NCBI RefSeq assembly: GCF_003383615.1
Contig: NZ_QNUL01000001.1
Location: forward strand, 372,001-436,000
Source of the DNA: Dyadobacter luteus
Lineage (GTDB): Bacteria > Bacteroidota > Bacteroidia > Cytophagales > Spirosomataceae
Reading direction: 5' to 3'
DNA length: 64,000 nt
Shown: positions 27,924 to 37,400 of the stretch, one piece after another
Layout of the letters: the number at the start of each line of letters is the position of its first letter
How positions within the stretch are numbered: the first letter of the stretch is position 1
Position numbers and translations under genes: made by a program
Notes under the pieces: generated by a model
What the model was told of the DNA's origin: nothing
Seen by the model: only the letters and a program-made list of their open reading frames with translations
Databases searched by the model: none

Positions 27924-28853
27924 ATGACCACAAAATTGCGTTTTATACTTTCAATGTCTTTTTTTTCAATGCTGTTATCGCAAACAGTTTCCCGGGCACA
28001 AACTGCAGATTTGTTAGTCAAAACAGAGCCGTCCCAAAGGGTAAAAATTGCGCCGGAAAGCGTATTCAAAATGTTCCGGGAAGCCGGGCTGAAACCGGTT
28101 AACCGCACGCTGACCACAGCAGAAAAAGAAAAAGTATCTAATGCTTTTGCACATCTGACACCACTGCATCAGCGTATTTTGAAACAACATTTGCTCAGTA
28201 TCAGCTTCATGGATAACATGCCAAACACGGCATTAACCTCACAGCTGGACACCTCTGGTGCAACAAAAATGTTCAACATTACTTTTCGGGCCAGCTTGTT
28301 GGAAGAAAACATTTCTCAATGGGCGACCTGGAAAGAGAATTCCTGCTTCACCCCTACTGCCGATTCCAGTTATCAGCTCCGCGTTGAAGGCGGCAGTATG
28401 GATGCGATTGTTTATGTGCTCATGCACGAGGCCACGCACATTGTGGATGCAGTGACTGGGATTACCCCCCATCCTGCCGAAAACGATACAATTGTCGAGC
28501 CGACTCTTTACACAAAAAATATCTGGCATACAGCGAATAGACCCGCAGAAGCATACATAGATACGCTGCTGGAACAAACCCGCTTTCGGAGCGGGAAATC
28601 AGTACCGATCAGCATGGCGCCTTATGTTTATAGCCAGCTCTCGAAAACGCCGTTTGCTTCTTTGTATTCCATGGCGGCGTGGTCCGAGGATATTGCCGAA
28701 CTCGCCACTATTTACCACCTCACGACAAAATTAAATCAGCCATTTTATATTGTCGTTACTAAAAACAATGTGGAACTGGCACGGTTTGAACCTATGAAAA
28801 ATGCACTTGTCAGGCAGCGATTGGATCAACTTTCGGCCTTTTACAAATCCTGA
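27924..28853 (+). CDS. Exported protein with an HExxH zinc-peptidase-like motif, family not recognised
   Basis: I do not recognise the family. The 309-residue product has a signal peptide (residues 1-26, VSRAQ-T). The sequence YVLMHEATHIVDAVTG near residues 168-182 contains HEATH, the HExxH metal-binding motif, inside a helix; a further acidic or His ligand could lie in the WSEDIAELATIYH helix near 250-262, which has an E-x(3)-H-like spacing. This suggests a periplasmic or secreted gluzincin-like protease. It has its own promoter-like box, is monocistronic, and its N-terminal region (LTPLHQRILKQHLLSISFMD) is unlike catalogued peptidases known to me. A non-enzymatic role is possible. Confidence 0.6.
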   Translation: MTTKLRFILSMSFFSMLLSQTVSRAQTADLLVKTEPSQRVKIAPESVFKMFREAGLKPVNRTLTTAEKEKVSNAFAHLTPLHQRILKQHLLSISFMDNMPNTALTSQLDTSGATKMFNITFRASLLEENISQWATWKENSCFTPTADSSYQLRVEGGSMDAIVYVLMHEATHIVDAVTGITPHPAENDTIVEPTLYTKNIWHTANRPAEAYIDTLLEQTRFRSGKSVPISMAPYVYSQLSKTPFASLYSMAAWSEDIAELATIYHLTTKLNQPFYIVVTKNNVELARFEPMKNALVRQRLDQLSAFYKS

Positions 28854-28946
28854 TTTCACCTACAGGAAAAAATGTACAAGACGCATTGCCTCTTATCCAT
28901 TTTCTGAGCTGCTTTAACGGCTCCCTTTGCAAGGTCAGATTTGAGA

Positions 28947-29320
28947 TCATAAAGGGGCATTAAAAAAATTAACCAACTTTGTAACTACCTGATTCACATA
29001 CTCTGGTTTCCAGTATGTTTCAATATGGGTTGCACCTTCAATAAGATACAACTCTTTGTTCTTTGTGTCCGGAGCTTTTTTAAACGCTTCCTCGGTCATG
29101 TAATAGGTATCGGCTTTACTGCCTGCAATCATTAACAATGGCTGCCGGATAAGATCCATGTTGGCAACAGCATCGAAGGTCATTAAATCGAGCAGACTAC
29201 TCATCGTGTACTTTCCGCTGGAATTGGGATGTGCATGGGTTTTACCGTAGTAAATATATCCTTCACGGTACAGCTCAAACGGCATTTTAGCAATCTGCTC
29301 ATCAGTAAGGGGAGTTTACC
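28947..29320 (-). pseudogene. Alpha/beta hydrolase, C-terminal fragment only
   Basis: The open frame from ATG 29285 encodes 112 residues that correspond to the C-terminal third of an alpha/beta hydrolase of the dienelactone-hydrolase-like type: IRQPLLMIAGSKADTYYMTE (strand with the catalytic Asp region) and LYLIEGATHIETYWKPEYV (catalytic His). The in-frame sequence continues upstream only as TPLTDEQIAK to a TAA near 29321; the nucleophile half is absent. The break lies directly beside the hairpin at 29340-29380. It is a truncated, presumably inactive gene. Confidence 0.75.
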
Positions 29321-29339
29321 CAAGCCCCAGCTGCAAGCG

Positions 29340-29380
29340 GTCCGGTTGTATCAGTCCGTGTCGCCTTGATACAACCGGAC
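29340..29380 (-). terminator. Strong hairpin downstream of the ABC permease gene
   Basis: A perfect 14-bp inverted repeat (GTCCGGTTGTATCA at 29340-29353, TGATACAACCGGAC at 29367-29380) with a 13-base loop starts 9 bases past the permease stop. It lacks a T run, so termination is likely but not certain. Confidence 0.6.
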
Positions 29381-29388
29381 GCATTATT

Positions 29389-32046
29389 TCATTCACTCTT
29401 AAGTGAGGATATCGGGTTCATTAATGCCGATTTTACAGATTGGTAGCTGATGGTGAGTGCAACAATCAAAAAGGCGATCAGCCCTGCTAAAATAAAAACC
29501 CAGAAACTAATCTCCACCCGGTAAGCAAAGCTTTCAAGCCATTGGTTCATCACATACCAGGCCACCGGAGTCGCAATCAAAATAGCTATTACAACCAATT
29601 TAATGAAGTCGCTGGAAAGCAACATGACGATGGTTCGAAAATCAGCTCCAAGCACTTTCCGTATACCGATTTCCTTTGTGCGCTGTTCTGCCATGTATGT
29701 AGCCAATCCAAGCAGCCCCAGACAGGCAATACCGATAGCCAGACAGGAAAATGTGGTAAATAGCTTTCTGAAGGTGAAATCAGCCTGATACTGGCGATTA
29801 AAATCTTCATTGAGAAAACTGAAAAGGAAAGGCCGCTGCGGCGCTATTTCACTCCAAACTGCACGAACCTGCTCAACCGTCTTTGTCACGTTTTGCGACT
29901 TAAATTTAATTGAAAGGTAGCGGCTTGAATAGGCCTGGAAAGGCAGGGTCAGCGGTTCAATTTTTTGATGCAAAGATGTAAAATTGAAATCTTTTACAAC
30001 ACCAATCACCACACCTGTTCTACCCCACTGACTGAATTTTTTGCCTATTATTTCTCTGGCATTCTTATATCCATACTGTTTTGCTGCAGCTTCATTGATA
30101 ACCAATGCCCTGCTGGAGTCCGAAGCAAACTCTCTGGAATAGGATCTTCCGGCAACAAGCTCCAGGCCGAAATGAGGTATAAAGTCAATTCCTACCTCAA
30201 AGATAGGCTGTGTCATCATTTTCATTTCTCCGTCCTTTGTTTCTATCTCTGTACCCGCATTAGGAAAATGGCTTCCGGGAACACTTCGCGAAAAAGCAGC
30301 TGAAAGAATAGAGGGATTTGACTCCAGGATTGTTTTTAAAAGCTGCGATTTAGCATTCACAGCTTCATCATTATTATAGTCGATGACTAACATACTTTCT
30401 TTGTCAAAACCCAGATCCTTGTCCAGCAAATGATTCATCTGCGTATATACAATAATCGTTACCGCAATGAGCAGTATAGAAAGACTGAATTGAAAAACTA
30501 CCAAGCCTCTTCTGAGGTTCACGCCTGCCGCAGACTTATTTATACCTTTTAGGATATGCACCGGATCGAATCCTGAGAGAACAAGTGCAGGATAAGAACC
30601 TGCCACAAAAGCAATCAACACCATGCCGCCCAAAATGATAGGAATACTTTTCCAATTAACCAGAAGACCTATGTTGAATTCTTTTCCGGTAAAGCCTGTC
30701 ATAAAGGGTAACGAGATCACTACCAGACACACGGCAGTAATCATGGAAAGGCAAACGATCACAAACGATTCCCCTAAAAACTGAGAGATTAAGCTGCCTC
30801 TGGCTGCACCGATTGACTTTCTGATGCCGACTTCTTTACTACGTTCCATAGAACGCGCCGTAGATAAATTCATGAAGTTGATCATCGCAATCACCAGAAT
30901 GAAAAGCGCGATAATAGAGAACACATATACATTCGATAAACTTCCGGTTTCTCCCGGCTGCCGGTCCGCATCGGATTTTAAATATACATCGTTTAACGAC
31001 TCCAACTCGATAAGATATCTTGTTTTCGGGTCTTTGAGCTGACGCTGTGCAAAACCAGGAAGCTTTTGCTTGAAGGCAGCTTCATCGAATTTTTCGTTTA
31101 CCAGAAAATAAGTATAGAAATCAGCGTAGTCCCAGTTATCGAATATTTCAGGTAAAGATTTTTTAAACGTACTCAGGGACAGAAGGGCATTAAACTTAAA
31201 GTGAGAATTGTCAGGAAGATCAGCCATGATTCCGGTCACCAAATATTCTCCCGCATAGGCTCTGCCTGGCGCATCAGTGCCTCTTAGCGTTTTACCAAGC
31301 GCATTTTCATTGCCAAAATATTTTCGGGCCGTGCTCTGTGTCAGTACGATACTATATGGATTTACCAATGCAGTTTTGGGATCACCCTGCAATAAATTCC
31401 AACTGAATACATCAAACACAGTTGAGTCCATGAAGAAAACGCCATTCTCTTGATACTTTGTATCATCGTGAGTCAGCAGAATGTCTGCCCTGCCGGAAAA
31501 CTGAACTACTTTTTCTATTTCAGGAAAGTCGCGTTTCAGTGCCGGTCCGATAGGTGCATTGCCCCACACCCAGGAAGGCGCTGCTTTCGACAGATTCTTT
31601 GGATCCTCAGATATCCTTGATCCATGCGTAACGCGGTATATCCTATCGCGCTTGGTATGATACGTATCGTATGAGAGTTCAGTTTGTACAAACGTAAAAA
31701 TCAGGAAGCAGCAGGCAATCCCTACACCCAAACCCAGAATATTAATCGCTGAATAAGCTTTCTTTTTAGCCAGGTTTCTCCAGGCAATCAGGAAATAGTT
31801 TTTATACATGGCAAAAGGCGTAAGGGTGTAAGATGATTTCAGGTTTCTTAACAGGCTTGGACGAAGCAGCTTTAACATTTCCCATGTATAAATCCGCTTG
31901 GCTTTCCGGACAGAGTACTGATGAAGATTATCCTGAAAAACCTCTTCCATGTCGCCTTCAATTTCTTCCAGATATTCTGTCCGAAGAACACGTCTCATTA
32001 AGCGCAGGGGCCACTTGGGCGGCTGAATATTCTCTGGCAGACTCAT
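29389..32046 (-). CDS. FtsX/MacB-like ABC transporter permease with permease-prefix domain
   Basis: The 885-residue protein opens with a soluble prefix domain (about 1-75, PKWPLRLMRRVLRTEYLEEI then EGDMEEVFQD) characteristic of Bacteroidota permeases paired with PadR regulators. Two copies of the MacB_PCD-FtsX unit follow: first helix after FLIAWRNLAKKKAYSAINIL, then three-helix FtsX blocks near 385-520 (STARSMERSKEVGIRKSIGA) and 765-885 (AEQRTKEIGIRKVLGADFRT). Such permeases work with a separate LolD-like ATPase in export or envelope mechanotransmission; no ATPase gene is next to it. The PadR gene upstream overlaps it by 4 bp (ATGA), so translation is coupled and PadR probably controls it. 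Confidence 0.92.
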   Translation of the reverse strand: MSLPENIQPPKWPLRLMRRVLRTEYLEEIEGDMEEVFQDNLHQYSVRKAKRIYTWEMLKLLRPSLLRNLKSSYTLTPFAMYKNYFLIAWRNLAKKKAYSAINILGLGVGIACCFLIFTFVQTELSYDTYHTKRDRIYRVTHGSRISEDPKNLSKAAPSWVWGNAPIGPALKRDFPEIEKVVQFSGRADILLTHDDTKYQENGVFFMDSTVFDVFSWNLLQGDPKTALVNPYSIVLTQSTARKYFGNENALGKTLRGTDAPGRAYAGEYLVTGIMADLPDNSHFKFNALLSLSTFKKSLPEIFDNWDYADFYTYFLVNEKFDEAAFKQKLPGFAQRQLKDPKTRYLIELESLNDVYLKSDADRQPGETGSLSNVYVFSIIALFILVIAMINFMNLSTARSMERSKEVGIRKSIGAARGSLISQFLGESFVIVCLSMITAVCLVVISLPFMTGFTGKEFNIGLLVNWKSIPIILGGMVLIAFVAGSYPALVLSGFDPVHILKGINKSAAGVNLRRGLVVFQFSLSILLIAVTIIVYTQMNHLLDKDLGFDKESMLVIDYNNDEAVNAKSQLLKTILESNPSILSAAFSRSVPGSHFPNAGTEIETKDGEMKMMTQPIFEVGIDFIPHFGLELVAGRSYSREFASDSSRALVINEAAAKQYGYKNAREIIGKKFSQWGRTGVVIGVVKDFNFTSLHQKIEPLTLPFQAYSSRYLSIKFKSQNVTKTVEQVRAVWSEIAPQRPFLFSFLNEDFNRQYQADFTFRKLFTTFSCLAIGIACLGLLGLATYMAEQRTKEIGIRKVLGADFRTIVMLLSSDFIKLVVIAILIATPVAWYVMNQWLESFAYRVEISFWVFILAGLIAFLIVALTISYQSVKSALMNPISSLKSE

Positions 32047-32381
32047 ATCATTTTCAATTCAGAGACTATCAAAGGAATTGATTTCCATAAATCCGCGCGT
32101 ATTGCTCTCATTTCTTCCAGCACCTTAAGCGCATGAGAAGTAGTATAGTAGATTCGTTTGCGTTTTCCTCCTCTTTTCAAAGTCGCTTCCCCAAATGCGG
32201 AAGTGAGAAAACCCTTTTCTTCCATTCGTTTCAAAGCCGATTGAATGGACCCCACACTCAGCCTTTCATTCAACCGTGTTTCCAACTCACGTTTTATCTC
32301 AACTCCGTAAGCATCGTGCTGTAAAGCTGCTACTGTAAGCAGTACAAGCTCTTCAAACTCTCCCAGTTTAGTTTTCTTCAT
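32043..32381 (-). CDS. PadR family transcriptional regulator
   Basis: The 112-residue protein is a short PadR: LGEFEELVLLTVAALQHDAYG at the N-terminus (the classic first helix and turn), RLSVGSIQSALKRMEEKGFL as recognition helix and GGKRKRIYYTTSHALKVLEEM as the wing and dimer helix. PadR repressors respond to small molecules, frequently transporter substrates. Its TGA overlaps the ATG of the permease gene by 4 bp, so it is co-expressed with the transporter it most likely represses. Confidence 0.93.
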   Translation of the reverse strand: MKKTKLGEFEELVLLTVAALQHDAYGVEIKRELETRLNERLSVGSIQSALKRMEEKGFLTSAFGEATLKRGGKRKRIYYTTSHALKVLEEMRAIRADLWKSIPLIVSELKMI

Positions 32382-32839
32382 AGCTATCTATTGTTCGTAA
32401 TTGCAGTTAATATAGGGAGATTATTTTATTCCTGATTGCAGTAGAAATAAATAAAACGAAACAAACAATCACAAAATACTAATTATGAGCTAATTGCATT
32501 TTGTAAAATAATTAAACTTATAAATGACCTGATTGGTATTTCAGGAATTTTCATTAGCCAGAGCCACTGCTGAAACAAAAGCCCACTTTAAAGACAAAAG
32601 GTAATTTCTTGCCCTTCGCCGACAAAAGCGCTTCCGGGTTTTGCTAACCTGTGGAGTAATCACTAAAGCTCATATCAGTGTAACTAAATCAAATTCGGTC
32701 TACGCGCCAGATCAGGCAAAAAAGCATTGACAAGTTTTCTCTGGAAAAAACAAAAGCCGCCCATTCCGGCGGCCTTAATTAATGCTTGAAACCAACCTGT
32801 GGTAAAAAAAGCAAACCACTATGCGGCAACCTCCTCTGT
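32382..32839. other. Intergenic region with a terminator, no gene
   Basis: These 458 bases separate the PadR gene from an unrelated minus-strand gene. They hold the terminator at 32756-32773; the rest is AT-rich with no recognisable element. Confidence 0.55.
32756..32773 (-). terminator. Rho-independent terminator downstream of the exported-protein gene
   Basis: Stem GCCGCC (32756-32761) / GGCGGC (32768-32773), read on the minus strand, is followed by TTTTGTTTTTT. Confidence 0.75.
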
Positions 32840-33397
32840 TTACACTTCTTTAAAAATTGAAACTTCACCTCCCATTGAGACCATCAGTATTGTTTCTTTA
32901 CCACCTTTGGAAACAGTTACAAAAAAGTGATCCGCATCGTCAAACTGGGTGCCATAATAGAGCATATCTGTTTCATTGCCCTCATTGTCATCATACATCA
33001 CAACAGCGCCGGTAGTGTATCCTTTGTAGCGGTTTTTAATATCCTTTTGTGCGCTGGCCGGCAAATCAGCAAATTTTTTGTTGGTAGTAGTACCCACCAG
33101 CTTAGAGTCATAATCGTAATAGGCAGTCATTTTCGCGCCGTCTTTCGTAAAAGTAGCTTCGTCAAACTGTGCACCTCTCTGCCAGCTTATATCACTCACG
33201 CCATCAAAATCGGAATTAAACTGATCTTTCGATCTGGAACTTACCTTATTTCCTTCCAGTTTTTGTAGCTGTTTATGCGCTGCCTTTTTCTCTGATTTAA
33301 GTTCTTTCTTCACTTCTTTTGTGGTGGTTTGGGCTTGTACCTGAACTGCTGCGATGGCTACAAAAGCGATGATTGCGGATGCGATTAACTTTTTCAT
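32840..33397 (-). CDS. Small exported protein, possibly PepSY-like
   Basis: The 185-residue protein has a signal peptide (residues 1-22, AVQVQAQ), a lysine-rich coiled segment (EVKKELKSEKKAAHKQLQK, about 28-46) and a globular part with SDFDGVSDISWQRGAQFDEA, MTAYYDYDSKLVGTTTNKKF and LPASAQKDIKNRYKGYTTGA. The pattern of a strand with Asp-x-Asp, then strand, then LP..a...I....g resembles the BLIP-like/PepSY-like domain common in Bacteroidota exported proteins. No enzyme motif is present. It has its own promoter and terminator and is divergent from the LytTR regulator gene. Confidence 0.7.
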   Translation of the reverse strand: MKKLIASAIIAFVAIAAVQVQAQTTTKEVKKELKSEKKAAHKQLQKLEGNKVSSRSKDQFNSDFDGVSDISWQRGAQFDEATFTKDGAKMTAYYDYDSKLVGTTTNKKFADLPASAQKDIKNRYKGYTTGAVVMYDDNEGNETDMLYYGTQFDDADHFFVTVSKGGKETILMVSMGGEVSIFKEV

Positions 33398-33433
33398 GAT
33401 AGCTTGTTTTTAAGTGATTAAAGAATGATTGAC

Positions 33434-33464
33434 CAAAACTAAGTCGGGAAACACGGCATGGAAA
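33434..33464 (-). promoter_or_regulatory. Promoter of the small exported protein gene
   Basis: On the minus strand TAGTTTTG (33434-33441) fits the -7 box exactly and TTTC (33461-33464) is a near -33 box with a 19-base spacer. It gives a leader of about 30 bases. Confidence 0.5.
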
Positions 33465-33563
33465 CAGACAATAGACGCAAAGGCAAAAGCTGTCGGTAAA
33501 CAGTCATAAAATCTCGCTATAATTCTTTTCTTTGTAAGGAATTTATCTCTGCCTTGTACCCTT

Positions 33564-34259
33564 ATGAATTGCCTGATCATCGACGATAATATCATTGCCA
33601 GAACAACGCTTAAACAGCTTGTTAAAAAGGAGGGCTCGCTGAATCTGGTTGGCGAATGTGCAGACGCGATAGATGCCTATCAAAAGATTATGTCCGATCA
33701 AGTGGATTTGCTGCTGCTTGATATCGAAATGGAAGATATGAGTGGCATTGAACTTGTCAAAAGCCTTGGCACTAAAAATCCGATCATCATTTTTACAACC
33801 TCGAAAAAGGAGTACGCTGCGGAGGCTTTTGAGCTAAACGTAGCAGATTATATTACCAAACCTGTCACAACAGTAAGGTTTTTACAAGCTGTAGAAAAGG
33901 CCAAAGAGATATTCAAAAGCAAAACCCGGGAAGTTAAGGCTCAGGACGATGCATTTCTTTTCATCCGCGACTCAAACATCGTGCGCCGCTTAAAAATCGA
34001 GGATATTCTCTATGCTGAAGCTATGGGCGATTATGTGAAGTTGTATACAGCCGAGAAATTCTATTCTGTTCATTCTTCGCTGAAGGAAGTTGAAAGCAAA
34101 CTGCCCGATTCAAGATTTCTTCGCGTTCACAGATCTTTTATCATTCAGGTCGGCAAGATTGATACCATTGAAGGTGGCACGCTGATCATTAATAAGAAAA
34201 TGGTTCCCGTTGCAGACAGCTACCGTGCGGCGCTAAACCAAAGGCTTAAAATACTTTAA
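33564..34259 (+). CDS. LytTR-family response regulator
   Basis: The 231-residue protein has an N-terminal receiver domain (about 1-120) with acidic pocket IIDDN, phospho-Asp in LLLLDIEMEDMSG (about residue 54), switch Thr in IIIFTTSKKE and Lys in DYITKPV. The C-terminal LytTR DNA-binding domain (about 135-231) shows LKIEDILYAEAMGDYVKLYT and FLRVHRSFIIQVGKIDTI. LytTR regulators are usually driven by membrane histidine kinases. The next gene, 150 bp downstream on the same strand, is a hybrid kinase with receiver and Hpt domains, so it is the likely partner. Its targets may be the envelope genes that follow (inference). Confidence 0.93.
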   Translation: MNCLIIDDNIIARTTLKQLVKKEGSLNLVGECADAIDAYQKIMSDQVDLLLLDIEMEDMSGIELVKSLGTKNPIIIFTTSKKEYAAEAFELNVADYITKPVTTVRFLQAVEKAKEIFKSKTREVKAQDDAFLFIRDSNIVRRLKIEDILYAEAMGDYVKLYTAEKFYSVHSSLKEVESKLPDSRFLRVHRSFIIQVGKIDTIEGGTLIINKKMVPVADSYRAALNQRLKIL

Positions 34260-34409
34260 TTTTAAACGATTACTGTGGGCCATCTGCCGATAGTTTATAC
34301 CTTTCTGACTACCTGATATTGTTCTGAGAATTGCTCTGTATTATTTTCAATCAATCAAAGTCACAGCTCAGCCGGCGACAAACAGCCTGTTGGCCAAAGC
34401 ACATACGTC

Positions 34410-37400
34410 ATGCGGATCAGAACACTCATCTTTTATATCTCGGCGGGTTTCATCGCAGGAATAATCATGCTGTTGCTGGCCCAATATTTCACTGCGGGCA
34501 ATGTTCGTGAACTGATCAGTGGTAATGAAAGTCTTTTAGCCGAGTATAGGCTTAGTAATGAGCTTGTACGCCTGCAAAAGGATCTTTTAGTGCTTGATAA
34601 TAAAACCAAGGCGGCTGTCGCCACACCGGATTTTAACAAAGTTTCCGAATTCGAAAAGGCTGTTGATAAAGTCATAGAAGATAATCACGGGCTGGATAAT
34701 GCAGGTGATTCGGTAGCTTCCCGAGCCTATATGAATCAGCTTCGAAGCCTGGTCAATACCAAAATAGAACTTAGCCGTGAGCTCGTTGGTAGCTTACAGG
34801 TCTCTCCGCAAGCCGCAAGTCAGCAAGCACTTTCAGAATACAAGGCAATCAGGCTTACAGATCAAATCACAAGACTGACACATCAAATAGATACCAGTGG
34901 CCGGACTGCTCTGGCAGCAAAGGTAAAGCTCGTCGATCAAAGCGGACAGAGGGTACTCCGATGGAATATATTCCTTACACTACTGGTACTGGTTCTTCTC
35001 ATAGCTGTTTTCCTGATTATTATCAGCAGGATGAAAAAGCAGGCAAAACTAATTGGACAGCTCAATACCAGCGAGAGAAAATTAAAAGAAGCCGCATTAA
35101 TAAAAGAGAATTTCCTGGCCAATATGAGTCATGAGATCAGAACTCCTCTGAACGCGATTCTGGGTTATACAAACCTTTTACAACGGAAAAAACTAGATGA
35201 TGACGCGGCACTGCACGTGGCAACGGTGCACCAGTCGTCTGAAACACTTCTTTCCATCGTCAATGACATTCTGGATCTGTCAAAAATCGAGTCGGGAATG
35301 ATGCGCATTGAGCATTCGCCCTTCATTCTTTCAGAATTGATCCACTCGGTAAGCATGATGTTCCATCAGAAAATTGAAGAAAAAGGACTCACGATTCATA
35401 TCAATACAGGACCTGATTTGCCCGATACCCTCGTTGGTGATGCCACTCGACTCACTCAGATACTAGTCAATCTGATTGGAAATGCGGTGAAATTCACCAT
35501 GAAGGGAAAAATCGAACTGAGTGTAAATATTAAAAATACCAGCCAGGATAACATTGAGCTAGAATTCAAGGTCAAAGATTCAGGTATTGGCATAGAAGAA
35601 GAAAAACTGGATACGATCTTCGAAAGATTTCGTCAGGCAGAAGATTCTACGACAAGAAAATTTGGAGGAACAGGTCTGGGATTATCTATTGTCCGCGATC
35701 TCGTTCATCTGCAAAATGGTAGCATCCAAGTAAAAAGTAAAGTGGGGTCTGGTACTGAGATCAGCTTCTTTATTCCTTATCAGCTCTACAAAGGGGCACC
35801 CGTTCCAGAGCAAAATAAACAACTATCGCAGGCAGATAACATTTTAAATGAACCGCACATATTGGTTGTAGAGGACAATGTGATCAATCAGGGGCTGATG
35901 GTTCATTTGCTGAAAGAACGTGGAATAAAAGTTAAAATCGCCGGAAATGGCAAGCAGGCATTGGAAGCGTTGCAGTCGGAGGATTTCGACATAATTTTTA
36001 TGGATATTCAAATGCCGGAGATGGATGGATATACTACATCCCGCGAGATCAGGCAGACACTTGGTCTTACCACGCCCATCATTGCTATGACTGCGCATGC
36101 GATGGCTGGAGAACGCGAAAAGTGTATCAGTTTCGGCATGAACGACCACATTTCAAAACCAATCAGAGAGAGTGAGTTAACCAGAATATTAACAACCTTT
36201 TTACATAACAGCACTTTTTTAACTACTGACAATGAGCTCATTACATCAGAGGAATTTAACTTTCGGGTAATCAATCTCACTTATATGAAAGAGATTAGCG
36301 GCGGTGATGCGCAGTACGAAAAAATGGTTACGGAGCAATTCTTAGATTTGATACCTGCTGAGTTGAACGCCTTGGAATCAGCGACTACAAACAAAAACTT
36401 CACAGAGCTCAAACGCACCGCACACAGCATGAAAACGAGCGTATCGATTATGGGTTTGGTCAGCCTGCTGGATGAGGATCTGGATGATTTAGAGAATGGT
36501 GAGCTAAGTGAAAGTGAGATACAGCAAAAAGTTGATCACGTTACCTCCATCTGTCAACAAGCCCTGATTGAAGCAAAAACATTTTACAATCAATTTAATT
36601 CACTTCAAGAATCACACCTGATGAAACCTCTCCTACCCGGGCTGACTCTGCTGTTCATAACCCGGCTCTGTTGGGCGCAGCCTCTCGATATTCAAAACGA
36701 AAATTTCATTCGGCAACTTTACAAAAATCCTGACTACCTGGAAAAGAAAAACCAGGTTGACAAAGCTTTTGCACACACAAAACCGGGTAATTGGGGCGAA
36801 TTTGTGAAAGGCGTCGATGAGGATATTGTAACGAACAAAAAAATTCTGGCACTCACTTTCGATGCCTGTGGCGGTCCGCACGGAAGTGGCTACGACTCAG
36901 AATTGATCGACTACCTGCGTAAAGAGCAAATACCGGCAACACTCTTTTGTTCAGGAAAATGGATTGACACTAATTATGATACATTCCTTGCACTTAGTAA
37001 AGATAATTTATTCGAGATTGAAAATCACGGGCTGAATCACAAACCCTGCTCTGTGGACGGGGAAAGTGAATACGGCATAAAAGGCACCGCGGATGTCCCC
37101 GACGCCTTCGACGAAATTGAAGCTAATGAGCGCAAAATAGAAACAATCACGGGGCGGAGACCTTTATTTTTCCGTTCCTCTACCGCTTATACCGACGAGG
37201 CGTGCGCAAAAATAGCCCGTGTGCTCGACGTGACCATGATCAGTTTTGATGTACTCTCCGGGGATGCAGTGCCTTTCACGCCAGTCAAAACAATACAGGA
37301 AAGTGTACTTCAAAATGTGAAACCCGGCGCACTGATCATCATGCATTTCAACCATCCTGAATGGAATACTTATGAGTCGCTTTCGAAGATAATTCCGGTT

